DNA of 64,000 nt from Vreelandella halophila. Lineage in GTDB: Bacteria > Pseudomonadota > Gammaproteobacteria > Pseudomonadales > Oleiphilaceae. Below the pieces are notes generated by a model that searched no databases, had not been told where the DNA came from, and saw only the letters and a list, made by a program, of their open reading frames with translations. Where the stretch lies: contig NZ_JACHUZ010000013.1 in assembly GCF_019903425.1 (NCBI RefSeq), positions 810,087-874,086 of the forward strand, read 5' to 3'. Below, piece by piece: positions 43,108 through 52,631 of this stretch. Position 1 is the first letter of the stretch. Every line of letters begins with the position of its first letter. The translations under genes and the position numbers were made by a program.

Positions 43108-43791
43108 CTACTGCGGCCTTACGATCTGGTACCGCCGGGCCACGTATTCCACCGGCCAGCTCCAGATGTGCACCAGCCGGCTGAACGGGAAGGCGGTGAA
43201 CATGAGTAACCCGAGGAAGATGTGGGTCTTGTAGATCCAGTGCACGTCCACGATGTACTGCCATGCGCCGGCCTGGAAGGTGACGATGCCCTGGGCCCAG
43301 TGGGCGAGTTCGAGCATGACGGCGCCGTCCAGGTGGTCCATGGAGACGAACAGGGTGCACAGACCGGTGATCAGCTGCAGGTAGATCAGACAGATGATGA
43401 AGGTGTCCATGGGGCTGCTGTTGGCACGCACACGGGCGTTGAACAGCCGCCGGTACACCAGGTAGCTGAGGCCGGCGAAGCACAGCAGGCCGAACAGGCC
43501 GCCGGCGACCATGGCCATGATCTGCTTGGCGCCGGGAGTCATGCCCAGTGAGGTGTAGACCACCGTGGGCGTGAGCAGGCCGAACAGGTGGCCGAAGAAC
43601 AGAAGGAGGATGCCCACATGGAAGGCGATGCTCGCCCAGCGGAACGCCGGCGGGTTGCTCAGTGTCTGGCTGGACATGGCCCGCCAGGTGTACTGGCCGC
43701 GCTCGTAGCGCAGGAAGCTGCCCAGCAGGAAGATGGTGCCGGCCAGGTAGGGGCCGACGCCGAAGATCAGTTGGTTGATGTAGGTTTCCAT
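43108..43791 (-). CDS. narI: Respiratory nitrate reductase gamma subunit (cytochrome b)
   Basis: This 227-residue membrane protein has five spans and carries the two b hemes of nitrate reductase A. It begins YINQLIFGVGPYLAGTIFLL, and histidines in HVGILLLFFGHLFGLL and in the C-terminal HIFLGLLMFTAFPFSRLVHI supply heme ligands. NarI takes electrons from quinol and passes them to NarH. It follows narJ by 17 bases in the narGHJI operon. The length is normal. Confidence 0.97.
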   Translation of the reverse strand: METYINQLIFGVGPYLAGTIFLLGSFLRYERGQYTWRAMSSQTLSNPPAFRWASIAFHVGILLLFFGHLFGLLTPTVVYTSLGMTPGAKQIMAMVAGGLFGLLCFAGLSYLVYRRLFNARVRANSSPMDTFIICLIYLQLITGLCTLFVSMDHLDGAVMLELAHWAQGIVTFQAGAWQYIVDVHWIYKTHIFLGLLMFTAFPFSRLVHIWSWPVEYVARRYQIVRPQ

Positions 43792-43808
43792 GGTGTCTCT
43801 CCCCTGAA

Positions 43809-44540
43809 TCAGCGTTGGCCGGCGGCCTGGGCGCCGGGGTTGTCCACCCAGCGCACAGGAATCTCGTCCGTGGGTGTGGTGGCGGGGCCGGGGCTGGTGT
43901 TGCCACAGCCGCCGCCGGCCGGGTCGTTATTGCCGAGGAAGGTGACCTGTTCCTCCTCCCAGATCTCGTCCATCCTGGTGATGGATTCATCCGGGCCCTC
44001 GTTGGCGGCCAGCTCCCGCATGTCGCGGGCCTGTTCGCAGCTGCCGCCAATGGCTTCCAGCGCGTGGAAGAGAGCGGCATAGGGGGATCCCTTTTCCTCC
44101 AGGCGGGCGCCGAGCAGCACCATGACGGGCATGGCGTCACCGAGCATGTCGGTGATCTCGGTTTCGTCCTGGGTGGAGAGAAATTCCAGGAACAGCGGGA
44201 TGTAGTCCGGCAGTTCCCGGGCATCCAGCTCGTAGCCGTGCAGGCGGTAGTGCTCCATCAGGTCGACCATGGCCTGGCCGCGGTCCCGGGACTCGCCGTG
44301 CACGTGCTCGAACAGGTGCAGTGAGAGGTGCCGGCCGCGATCGAACAGGCTGACGTAATTCTCCTGGATCTCACCCAGCGGGCGGGCCGCCAGGTCGTCG
44401 ATCAGGGCCAGGAGTCCGTCACGGGCCTGGCCCGTGAGGCGTGACTCCCCGCGGATGACTTCGGCCAGCTCCGGCAGGGCTTCCTGCATGGGCCCTGTTG
44501 GATAGGCCATGAGATGGGCGATAGCGCGCAGTGTTTTCAT
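43809..44540 (-). CDS. narJ: Nitrate reductase molybdenum cofactor assembly chaperone
   Basis: This 243-residue cytoplasmic chaperone of the NarJ/TorD family needed for cofactor insertion into NarG. It has KTLRAIAHLMAYPTGPMQEA, NYVSLFDRGRHLSLHLFEHV with the family-typical DRGRHLSLHLFEH, and YELDARELPDYIPLFLEFLS. The C terminus (about the last 35 residues, Gly/Pro-rich) is variable. GAGGAG precedes two adjacent ATGs (44543 and 44540); the second has the better spacing. It sits between narH and narI, as is standard. Confidence 0.95.
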   Translation of the reverse strand: MKTLRAIAHLMAYPTGPMQEALPELAEVIRGESRLTGQARDGLLALIDDLAARPLGEIQENYVSLFDRGRHLSLHLFEHVHGESRDRGQAMVDLMEHYRLHGYELDARELPDYIPLFLEFLSTQDETEITDMLGDAMPVMVLLGARLEEKGSPYAALFHALEAIGGSCEQARDMRELAANEGPDESITRMDEIWEEEQVTFLGNNDPAGGGCGNTSPGPATTPTDEIPVRWVDNPGAQAAGQR

Positions 44541-44550
44541 CATGATCTCC

Positions 44551-46104
44551 TCAGTTGCCCATCTTCTCAACGCGAACGGAGAAGAACTGGCGCTTGTTGT
44601 TGGGCTTGCCGCCGAAGACATCGGCGTCCTCGCCACCCCCGGCGTTGCAGCCACTGCCGAAGCTGAAGCCGCAGCCGCCGCGCTCGGTCTGGCCGTCGTA
44701 CATGGAATGGGCGTACTCGCGCTTGTTGGTCGGGATCACGAAGCGGTCCTCGTAGTCGGCGATGGCCATGTAGCGGAACATCTCCTCGACGGTGTGCACG
44801 TCCAGGCCAACCCGCTCCAGCACCTCGGTGTCCTCAACGCCATCCACGTTGCGCCCGCGCATGAAGGCCCGCATGGCCAGCATCCGTTCAAGGGCGTGGG
44901 TGATGGGCTCTTCCTCACCGGCGGTCAGCATGTTGGCCAGGTAACGGACCGGGATGCGCAGCTGGTCCACGTCCGGGATCGCGCCGTTGTAGCCGATGCG
45001 GCCGGACTCGGCAGCGGACTGGATGGGCGACAGCGGCGGGGCGTACCACACCATGGGCAGCGTCCGGTATTCCGGGTGCAGCGGGAAGGCGACCTTCCAC
45101 TCCATGGCCATCTTGTAGACCGGGGAGTTCTTGGCGGCTTCCAGCCAGTCGTCCGGAATGCCCTGGCGGCGTGCCTCGGCCTCGATCTCCGGATCATGGG
45201 GGTTGAGGAAGACGTCCATCTGGGCTTCGTACAGATCCTGCTCGTTGGGCGTGCTGGCCGCTTCCTCAATGCGGTCGGCGTCGTAGAGCATCACGCCCAG
45301 GTAGCGGATCCGGCCCACGCAGGTCTCGGAGCACACGGTCGGCTGGCCCACTTCGATGCGCGGGTAGCAGAAGGTGCACTTCTCGGACTTGCCGGACTTC
45401 CAGTTGTAGTAGATCTTCTTGTACGGGCAGCCGGAGACGCACATGCGCCAGCCACGGCACTTGTCCTGGTCGATCAGTACGATGCCGTCCTCTTCCCGCT
45501 TGTAGATGGCGCCGCTGGGGCAGGAGGCCACGCAGGTCGGGTTAAGGCAGTGCTCGCACAGCCGGGGCAGGTACATCATGAAGGTGTTCTCGAACTGGCC
45601 GTAGATCTCCTTCTGCACGCCCTCGAAGTTGTAGTCCTTCGAGCGGTGCTTGAATTCCGTGCCGAGGATCTCCTCCCAGTTCGGGCCCCACTCGATCTTT
45701 TCCATGCGCTTGCCGGTCAGCAGCGAGCGAGGCCGGGCCGTGGGCATGGTCTTCGAATCGCCGGCCTTCTGCAGGTGGGCGTAGTCAAAGTCGAACGGCT
45801 CGTAATAGTCGTCGATCGCCGGCATGTCCGGGTTGGCGAAGATGTTCGCCAGGACCCGCCAGCGCCCGCCGATGCGCGGCTGGATGGTGCCGTCGTCGAG
45901 GCGTTTCCAGCCGCCCTTCCAGCGCTCCTGGTTTTCCCATTCCTTGGGGTAGCCGACGCCGGGCTTGGTCTCAACGTTGTTGAACCAGGCGTATTCCATG
46001 CCCTCGCGGGAGGTCCAGACGTTCTTGCAGGTCACCGAGCAGGTGTGGCACCCGATGCACTTGTCCAGGTTCAGCACCTTGCCGATCTGTGCGCGTATCC
46101 TCAT
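44551..46104 (-). CDS. narH: Respiratory nitrate reductase beta subunit (iron-sulfur)
   Basis: This 517-residue electron-transfer subunit has four cluster-binding groups: CIGCHTCSVTCKNVW, CEHCLNPTCVASCP, CRGWRMCVSGCPYKK (the tryptophan replaces a cysteine, giving the [3Fe-4S] site) and CTFCYPRIE...CSETC. It passes electrons from NarI to NarG on the cytoplasmic face. ATG 46104 is chosen because it matches the family start MRIRAQIGKVLNLDKCIGCH. Two bases separate it from the narG stop region, so translation is coupled. Confidence 0.97.
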   Translation of the reverse strand: MRIRAQIGKVLNLDKCIGCHTCSVTCKNVWTSREGMEYAWFNNVETKPGVGYPKEWENQERWKGGWKRLDDGTIQPRIGGRWRVLANIFANPDMPAIDDYYEPFDFDYAHLQKAGDSKTMPTARPRSLLTGKRMEKIEWGPNWEEILGTEFKHRSKDYNFEGVQKEIYGQFENTFMMYLPRLCEHCLNPTCVASCPSGAIYKREEDGIVLIDQDKCRGWRMCVSGCPYKKIYYNWKSGKSEKCTFCYPRIEVGQPTVCSETCVGRIRYLGVMLYDADRIEEAASTPNEQDLYEAQMDVFLNPHDPEIEAEARRQGIPDDWLEAAKNSPVYKMAMEWKVAFPLHPEYRTLPMVWYAPPLSPIQSAAESGRIGYNGAIPDVDQLRIPVRYLANMLTAGEEEPITHALERMLAMRAFMRGRNVDGVEDTEVLERVGLDVHTVEEMFRYMAIADYEDRFVIPTNKREYAHSMYDGQTERGGCGFSFGSGCNAGGGEDADVFGGKPNNKRQFFSVRVEKMGN

Positions 46105-46105
46105 G

Positions 46106-49100
46106 TCATGCCCCCTCTGTCCGCATGGCATCGCCCGATTCCTCGTCCATCCAGTCGATGTTGCTCATCTTCCGGATGACGATGAACTCGTCGCGGTTGG
46201 AACCCACGGTTCCGTGATAATTGAAGAAGTAACTCTGCTGGGCGTAGCCGCCGATCATGTGCGTCGGCTTGAGCACGGCCCGGGTCACGGAGTTGTGAAT
46301 GCCGCCCCGGTTGCCGGTGATCTCGGATCCGGGGGTGTTCACGATCTTCTCCTGGGCGTGGTACATCATCGACATGCCCTCGGGCACCCGCTGGCTGACC
46401 ACCGCACGGGCCGTGATGGCGCCGTTGACGTTGAAGGCCTCGATCCAATCGTTGTCCTCGATCCCGGCCTTGGCCGCGTCGGTCTCGCTCATCCACACGA
46501 TCGGGCCGCCGCGCGACAGGGTCAGCATCAGCAGGTTGTCCGTGTAGGTGCTGTGGATGCCCCACTTCTGGTGTGGCGTGATGAAGTTGAGCACGATCTC
46601 GGTGTTGCCATTGCCCTTCTTGTTCATGATCGGGTCGATGGTCTTCATGTCGATCGGCGGCTTGTACACGCACAGGGTCTCGCCGAAGGCGCGCATCCAG
46701 AGGTGATCCTGGTAGAACTGCTGGCGCCCGGTGAGGGTCCGCCAGGGGATCAGCTCGTTGATGTTGGTCCAGCCCGCGTTGTAGCTCACCTTGTCGGACT
46801 CGATGCCGGACCAGGTGGGCGAGGAGATGATCTTGCGCGGCTGGGCCACGATGTCGTTGAAGCGGATGGTCTCGCCCTCGTGGTGGCGGGCAAGATGCGC
46901 ATGCTCGCGACCGGTCTGTTCGCTCATCGCATCCCAGGCGCGCACCGCCACATGGCCGTTGGTCTCCGGCGCCAGACTCAGGATGGTCTCGCAGGCGTTG
47001 ATGGCGGTGCGGATCTTCGGACGCCCCTTGGTGCTGACGTCCTCGGTCACGCGGCCGTTGAGATCGCCCAGGAATTCCACCTCGTCGTTGGTCTTCCAGG
47101 TGATGCCCTTGCCGCCGTTGCCCACGTTGTCCATCAGCGGACCGAGGGCGGTGAAGCGGTTATAGGTCTCGGGGTAGTTGCGCTCCACCGTCACCATGTT
47201 GGGCATGGTCTTGCCGGGGATGGGCTCGCACTCGCCTTTCTTCCAGTCCTTCACGTCCTTGGGCTGGGCCATTTCCGCCGGGGTGTCGTGGATGTGCGGC
47301 AGGGTGGTCACGTCGGTTTCCTCGCCGAGATGGCCCTGGCACAGCTCGGAGAACTTCTTCGCGATGCCCCGGTAGATGTCCCAGTCCGAGCGCGACTCCC
47401 AGGCCGGGTCCACGGCCGCGGTCAGCGGGTGGATGAAGGGGTGCATGTCGGAGGTGTTCATGTCGTGCTTCTCGTACCAGGTCGCGGTCGGCAGCACGAT
47501 GTCCGAGTACATGCAGGTGGTGGACATGCGGAAGTCCAGGGTGGTCAGCAGGTCCAGCTTGCCGGTGGCCGCGTCGCGCCACTGCACTTCCTCCGGCTTC
47601 TCCGCGTTGGGGATGCTGTCCAGGTCCTTGCCCTGGAGGCCGTTCTCGGTGCCGAGCAGGTACTTGAGGAAGTACTCGTGGCCCTTGCCCGAGGAGCCCA
47701 GGATGTTGGAGCGCCAGACGAACATGTTGCGCGGGAAGTTGGCCGGGTTGTCCGGATCCTCGCTGGCGAACTGCAGGCTGCCGTCACGCAGGGACTGCAC
47801 GATGTAGTCCTTGATCTCCATGCCCGCTTCCTTCGCCTCGCGCGCCACCTGCAGCGGGTTGCGCGAGAGCTGGGGCGCGGAGGGCAGCCAGCCCATGCGC
47901 TCGGCGCGCACGTTGTAGTCGATCATGGAGCCGTTCCAGTCGTCCGCGTTGACCAGCGGGGACAGGATTTCATCCATCTTCACCGTCTCGTGGCGCCACT
48001 GGCTGGTGTGGGCATAGAAGAAGGAGGTGGAGTTCATGTGCCGCGGCGGACGGTGCCAGTCCATCGCGAACGCCACCGGCGCCCAGCCGGTCTGCGGGCG
48101 CAGCTTCTCCTGGCCCACGTAGTGCGCCCAGCCGCCGCCGGAGACGCCCACGCAGCCGCACATCATCAGCATCTTGATGACGGCCCGGTAGTTCATGTCC
48201 ATGTGGTACCAGTGGTTCATGGCGGCACCGATGATGATCATGGACTTGCCCTGGGTCTTGTGGGCGTTCTCCGCGAACTGCCGCGCCACGGTGATGACTT
48301 TTTCGCGCGGTACGCCGGTGATGGTCTCCTGCCAGGCCGGGGTGTAGGGCACGTCGTCATCGTAGGAGCTGGCCACGTGGTCACCGCCCAGGCCCCGGTC
48401 GATGCCGTAGTTGGCCACCATCAGGTCGAACACGCTGGCGACTCGCGCGGTGCTGCCGTCGGCCAGGGTGATGGTGCGGATGGGCACGCGGCGCTTCTGC
48501 ACCGGGTCATGGCTGGTGTGGGAGAAATGCGGGTTGCCGCCACCGCCGAAGTAGGGGAAGGCCACGTCGGTCACGTCGTCCGAGCTTTCGATATGGCTCA
48601 GGCGCAGGTGGATGTCCTTCCCGTCGCCGGTCTTCTGTTCCAGGTTCCACTTGCCCTTGCTCTCGGTCCAGCGGAAGCCGATGGAGCCGGTGGGCGCGAC
48701 CATGCTCTCGCTGTTCTCATCCCAGGCGATGGTCTTCCAGTCGGCGTTCTCGTCCTCGCCCAGGTTCCCCGCCAGGTCCGACGCGCGCAGGAAGCGGCCG
48801 GGGACGGTATTGCCGTTCTCCTGGTCCAGCATCACCAGGTAGGGGAGATCCGTGTAGCGGCGCACGTAGTCGTCGAAATAGTCACTCCGGCCCTCGACGT
48901 GCCACTCCTTGAGGATGACGTGGCCCAGGGCCATACCCAGCGCCGAGTCGGTGCCCTGCTTGGGGTTGAGCCAGATGTCGCCGAACTTGGAGGCCTCGGA
49001 GTAGTCCGGGGTCACGGTGACGGTCTTGGTGCCCCGGTAGCGGGCCTCGGTCATGTAGTGGGCGTCCGGGGTCCGCGTCTGCGGCACGTTGGAGCCCCAC

Positions 49101-49855
49101 ATCATCAGGAAGGTGGAGTTGAACCAGTCCGCGGATTCCGGCACGTCCGTCTGCTCGCCCCAGGTCTGCGGGGACGCCGGCGGCAGGTCGCAGTACCAGT
49201 CGTAGAAGCTCATGCAGACGCCACCGATCAGCGACAGGTAACGGGTGCCGGCGGCGTAGGAGACCATGGACATGGCCGGGATCGGGGAGAAGCCGATGAT
49301 CCGGTCCGGGCCGTAGTCGCGCGCGGTATAGACGTTGGCGGCCGCGATGATCTCCTGAACCTCGGTCCAGTCGGCACGTACGAAACCGCCCAGGCCGCGG
49401 CGGGACTTGTAGGCGTGGGCCTTCTGCGGATCCTGGACGATGGAGGCCCAGGCTTCCACCGGGTCACTGTGCTGCTTCTTCGCATCCCGCCAGAGCTCCA
49501 CCAGATGACGGCGCACCATGGGGTACTTCAGGCGGTTGGCGGAGTAGATGTACCAGGAGAAACTGGCGCCCCGGGCGCACCCGCGCGGCTCGTGGTTGGG
49601 CAGGCCCGGGCGTGTGCGCGGGTAGTCGGTCTGCTGGGTCTCCCAGGTGACCAGGCCGTTCTTCACGTAGATCTTCCAGGAGCACGACCCCGTGCAGTTC
49701 ACACCGTGGGTGGAACGCACCACCTTGTCGTGCTGCCAGCGGGAACGGTAGCCGTCCTCCCAGCGCCGGTCCTCGTCTACGCTCACGCCGTGGCCGTCGG
49801 CAAAGGGTTCCCTCTGGCGCTTGAAGAACGTCAGTCGGTCCAGAAAGTTACTCAT
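46106..49855 (-). CDS. narG: Respiratory nitrate reductase alpha subunit (molybdopterin catalytic)
   Basis: This 1249-residue catalytic subunit reduces nitrate to nitrite. The N-terminal cluster site is HGVNCTGSCSWKIYVKNG followed by CARGASFSW. The molybdenum-ligating aspartate lies in YDWYCDLPPASPQTWGEQ, and molybdopterin-binding motifs occur throughout, for example WGSNVPQTRTPDAHYM. There is no twin-arginine signal peptide, as expected for the cytoplasm-facing NarG class. GAGGAG precedes the ATG. It heads narGHJI; a 32-bp palindrome with an FNR-like core lies 33-64 bases upstream. Confidence 0.98.
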   Translation of the reverse strand: MSNFLDRLTFFKRQREPFADGHGVSVDEDRRWEDGYRSRWQHDKVVRSTHGVNCTGSCSWKIYVKNGLVTWETQQTDYPRTRPGLPNHEPRGCARGASFSWYIYSANRLKYPMVRRHLVELWRDAKKQHSDPVEAWASIVQDPQKAHAYKSRRGLGGFVRADWTEVQEIIAAANVYTARDYGPDRIIGFSPIPAMSMVSYAAGTRYLSLIGGVCMSFYDWYCDLPPASPQTWGEQTDVPESADWFNSTFLMMWGSNVPQTRTPDAHYMTEARYRGTKTVTVTPDYSEASKFGDIWLNPKQGTDSALGMALGHVILKEWHVEGRSDYFDDYVRRYTDLPYLVMLDQENGNTVPGRFLRASDLAGNLGEDENADWKTIAWDENSESMVAPTGSIGFRWTESKGKWNLEQKTGDGKDIHLRLSHIESSDDVTDVAFPYFGGGGNPHFSHTSHDPVQKRRVPIRTITLADGSTARVASVFDLMVANYGIDRGLGGDHVASSYDDDVPYTPAWQETITGVPREKVITVARQFAENAHKTQGKSMIIIGAAMNHWYHMDMNYRAVIKMLMMCGCVGVSGGGWAHYVGQEKLRPQTGWAPVAFAMDWHRPPRHMNSTSFFYAHTSQWRHETVKMDEILSPLVNADDWNGSMIDYNVRAERMGWLPSAPQLSRNPLQVAREAKEAGMEIKDYIVQSLRDGSLQFASEDPDNPANFPRNMFVWRSNILGSSGKGHEYFLKYLLGTENGLQGKDLDSIPNAEKPEEVQWRDAATGKLDLLTTLDFRMSTTCMYSDIVLPTATWYEKHDMNTSDMHPFIHPLTAAVDPAWESRSDWDIYRGIAKKFSELCQGHLGEETDVTTLPHIHDTPAEMAQPKDVKDWKKGECEPIPGKTMPNMVTVERNYPETYNRFTALGPLMDNVGNGGKGITWKTNDEVEFLGDLNGRVTEDVSTKGRPKIRTAINACETILSLAPETNGHVAVRAWDAMSEQTGREHAHLARHHEGETIRFNDIVAQPRKIISSPTWSGIESDKVSYNAGWTNINELIPWRTLTGRQQFYQDHLWMRAFGETLCVYKPPIDMKTIDPIMNKKGNGNTEIVLNFITPHQKWGIHSTYTDNLLMLTLSRGGPIVWMSETDAAKAGIEDNDWIEAFNVNGAITARAVVSQRVPEGMSMMYHAQEKIVNTPGSEITGNRGGIHNSVTRAVLKPTHMIGGYAQQSYFFNYHGTVGSNRDEFIVIRKMSNIDWMDEESGDAMRTEGA

Positions 49856-49887
49856 CGTGATCTCCTCAGGGTTGCCCTGTCCGCGCT

Positions 49888-49919
49888 GCCTGAATGTTGA
49901 GCTTTCTCAATGCTCAGGC
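49888..49919. promoter_or_regulatory. Palindrome with FNR-like core upstream of narG
   Basis: GCCTGA and TCAGGC enclose TTGAG-CTTT-CTCAA; the core differs from the FNR consensus (TTGAT-N4-ATCAA) by one symmetric base per half. The centre is about 49 bases from the narG ATG, close for an activating site, so it may act as an operator, as a hairpin in the leader, or both. Confidence 0.45.
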
Positions 49920-50010
49920 TGATAGGTCCCATTCTGGGCAAAAAGAAGTATAAGGTCTGCATGGATACCACGAGATAATCGGGGTCTACCCCCCAAGGGA
50001 TAGGAACGGA

Positions 50011-50592
50011 TTACACGCTGGATTCAGTGGGTTCACCAAGGGTGGCGAGGAGGATGGCGGCAATTAGGATAAGGCCGATGCTCATCAGGGGCGTGAAGCG
50101 CCAGCCGAAGGCATCAGTGATCAGGGGGGTGGACACATAGGCGAAGGCGGCTCCCAGAGCGCACAGAACCAGCAGTACGGCTGTCAGCGCTGGGCAGGGG
50201 ATACGGGTAAGCCGGTGCAGGTAGACCACGCCCGAGGCGAAGCAGCCCGGAACCACGCCGAGCCCCGCGCCCACCAGCAGCAGGTGGCTGAAGTGGGCTG
50301 CCAGAGCCAGACCGGCGAGGGCCGGGATCAGCGCCAGGAAGACCACCAGCAGCACGGTACCAGGGCTGGTGGCATGGGCAGCCCAGCGGTACAGCGGCCA
50401 CAGCAGCGGGATACCGACGGCTGCCGGGGCCAGCAGGATGAGGCTGAACTGGGAGCCGGTGAGTCCGAAAGTCTGGGCTACCAGGGTCACGAGTGCCCCG
50501 AAAACGCCCCAGCTGCCTGCCGCCAGCGCCAGTACCAGTGTGGCCAGTGGCAGGGAACTGGAGAGGTTCCAGTTCTTGTCTGCGGGCTGCAT
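50011..50592 (-). CDS. Half-size MFS-like membrane protein beside narG (NarK-like)
   Basis: This 193-residue protein has six hydrophobic spans, half of the twelve expected for a NarK-type nitrate/nitrite transporter. Its N-terminal region resembles the first spans of NarK1-like proteins (GVFGALVTLVAQTFGLTGSQ then LLAPAAVGIPLLWPLYRW). It lies 155 bases upstream of narG on the same strand, the usual place for narK. It ends in a short polar tail (LGEPTESSV) at a proper stop, so it could be a genuine six-span protein or a truncated transporter. ATG 50592 is preferred (GAGG upstream); ATG 50613 is an alternative. Confidence 0.6.
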   Translation of the reverse strand: MQPADKNWNLSSSLPLATLVLALAAGSWGVFGALVTLVAQTFGLTGSQFSLILLAPAAVGIPLLWPLYRWAAHATSPGTVLLVVFLALIPALAGLALAAHFSHLLLVGAGLGVVPGCFASGVVYLHRLTRIPCPALTAVLLVLCALGAAFAYVSTPLITDAFGWRFTPLMSIGLILIAAILLATLGEPTESSV

Positions 50593-50763
50593 TGGATGCG
50601 GGACCTCATGCATGATGGATGAGCATCGTGATTTCAGTGGCTTGAGTGTCCGCCCAACCGCCATGCCGGTCAAAAGGTCATTAGGGGTAGCCGTTATTGA
50701 ATTGGTGTAACATGTCTATTACTTTCGATATACGCCCAGTCCGACACGCTTGCTGAGAACCAG

Positions 50764-52596
50764 ATGCGCCTTTTCAGGGATTCGTTGATTGCCCGTATCG
50801 GTATGGCCCTGGCCGCCGTTGTGATACTGGCACTGATCAATATTGCGGTTTCGCTGGCCATTTCCGCCAGTGCCCGCGGCGATGCCGCCGCCATCAACCA
50901 TTCGGGACTGGTGCGCATGGAGCTGCAGCGGCTGGTGACCCTGGGGGAGGCGGAGGCCGCCCCAGAGCGCATCCAGGAGCAGATGCAGCAGATCACCGCC
51001 CGCCTTGAAAGCCCTCTTCTCAACAGTGCCATGCCGGGGCTGGCTCATCCGGTGACGGAGCAGTACCAGCATGTGCGGCTGACCTGGCTGGCCCTGATCC
51101 GACCGGTCTACTCGGAAGCACTCGGGGGAACCGCCACGCTGCTGCCACTGCGCGGGACCACTACCTTTATTGAGGAGGTGGATGCGCTGGTGGCAGCGCT
51201 GGAAGCACGTGCCGAGTCGCGTATTGCGCTTCTTGGCATGGTCCAGGTGCTCTCCCTGATCCTGACCCTGGCGGTGGTGGTCGTACTGTTCCTGGACGTG
51301 CGCCGGCGTGTGGTGGAGCCCCTGAACCGGCTTCTGGCCATGGCGAGGGCGGCGGCACGCCAGGATTTCAGCCAGCGCACCGGCTTCCGCGGGCAGGATG
51401 AGCTGGCTGTGCTGGGCCGGACCTTCGACCAGATGAGTGAATCCCTTTCCCGGCGCTACGCGGACCTGGAATCACAGGCGGCGGCGCGCACCGATGAGCT
51501 TGAGCGCAGTCACCGCGCACTCCAGCTTCTGCACAGCGCCAGCCGCTCGCTCTATGGTTCCTCGGACCTGTGCGAGGGGTCGGTGCCGTTGCTGCAGCAG
51601 CTGGAAGGGCTACTGGAAATCGGCCCGGTCAGCCTCTATCTGCACGAGCAGGAGAACGAGTCCTCGTTTGAGGCGGTGACCACCTTCGCCCAGGCACGCC
51701 CGGAGCACTGCCGTTCCTTTAACTGCGATGCCTGCCTGACTGGCTGCCATACGTTTGAGGACCAGCCCGAGGAACACCGCAAGCGGCTGCTTCTGCCGGT
51801 GCGCACCGGTGATGACCTGGTGGGAACCCTGGAGGTCTGGTACGAGCGTGACCGGACCCTTGAGCATCACGAACGCCAGCTTCTGGAGACCCTGGCGGAC
51901 CAGCTCGGTACCGCCGTTTACCTGAACCGCCGGATGACGGAGCAGCAGCGGCTGACCCTGATGGAGGAACGAACCGTGATCGCCCGTGAGCTGCATGATT
52001 CACTGGCGCAGTCGCTGTCCTATCTCAAAATGCAGGTGGCGCGTCTGCAGAAGTTGCAGCAGGAATCCGGCCGTGACGTCGACGCCCGTGAGGAGGAGGT
52101 GATCCAGGAACTGCGCAACGGGTTGAACAACGGCTACCGCCAGCTGCGCGAACTGCTGACCACCTTCCGCCTGCAGTTTGATTCCCCGGGCCTGGAAGAG
52201 GCCCTCCACCGCACTGTCCGTGAGTTCAGTGACCGGCTGGGCTACCCGGTATCCCTGGAGTACGACATGCCACCGCGCATGTTCTCTCCGAATGAGGAAA
52301 TCCATGTGCTCCAGATCGTGCGCGAGGCGCTGGCCAATGTGCTCAAACACGCTCAGGCTACCGAGGCCTCGGTGCGCGTTTACCAGCGTAATGGTTCGTT
52401 GCGGGTGGTGGTGCGGGACAACGGCGTGGGCCTGCCCGACGGTGGGGTGCCGCCGAGCCATTACGGCATCGTGATCATGCGCGATCGCAGCCAGACACTT
52501 GGCGGTGAACTCAGTATGCGCAACAGGGAGGAGGGTGGTGCCGAGGTGCGCCTGATGATTCCCCAGAACAACTCCGGCCTGATTCAGGCTTCCTGA
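50764..52596 (+). CDS. narX: Nitrate/nitrite sensor histidine kinase, NarX-like
   Basis: This 610-residue membrane kinase has a first span at about residues 10-34, then a periplasmic sensor with a P-box-like segment (INHSGLVRMELQRL) that binds nitrate in NarX. A second span lies near 155-178, followed by HAMP and a cysteine-rich central module (CRSFNCDACLTGCH). The HisKA_3 domain has the phospho-accepting histidine in ARELHDSLAQSLSYLKMQ, and the ATPase domain has DNGVGLPDG. It is divergent from the NarK-like gene and followed by the response regulator after 35 bases. Confidence 0.94.
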   Translation: MRLFRDSLIARIGMALAAVVILALINIAVSLAISASARGDAAAINHSGLVRMELQRLVTLGEAEAAPERIQEQMQQITARLESPLLNSAMPGLAHPVTEQYQHVRLTWLALIRPVYSEALGGTATLLPLRGTTTFIEEVDALVAALEARAESRIALLGMVQVLSLILTLAVVVVLFLDVRRRVVEPLNRLLAMARAAARQDFSQRTGFRGQDELAVLGRTFDQMSESLSRRYADLESQAAARTDELERSHRALQLLHSASRSLYGSSDLCEGSVPLLQQLEGLLEIGPVSLYLHEQENESSFEAVTTFAQARPEHCRSFNCDACLTGCHTFEDQPEEHRKRLLLPVRTGDDLVGTLEVWYERDRTLEHHERQLLETLADQLGTAVYLNRRMTEQQRLTLMEERTVIARELHDSLAQSLSYLKMQVARLQKLQQESGRDVDAREEEVIQELRNGLNNGYRQLRELLTTFRLQFDSPGLEEALHRTVREFSDRLGYPVSLEYDMPPRMFSPNEEIHVLQIVREALANVLKHAQATEASVRVYQRNGSLRVVVRDNGVGLPDGGVPPSHYGIVIMRDRSQTLGGELSMRNREEGGAEVRLMIPQNNSGLIQAS

Positions 52597-52631
52597 TCCC
52601 CTTGGTGAGCGAATAGTAACGGAATGATGCT

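Noticed and set aside
45965-49900. A 1311-codon open frame on the plus strand antisense to narG and narH
   Set aside because: It is the shadow of GC-rich codon usage in real genes; the translation is low-complexity V/H/G/A-rich with no family features, and the minus strand encodes canonical NarG and NarH.
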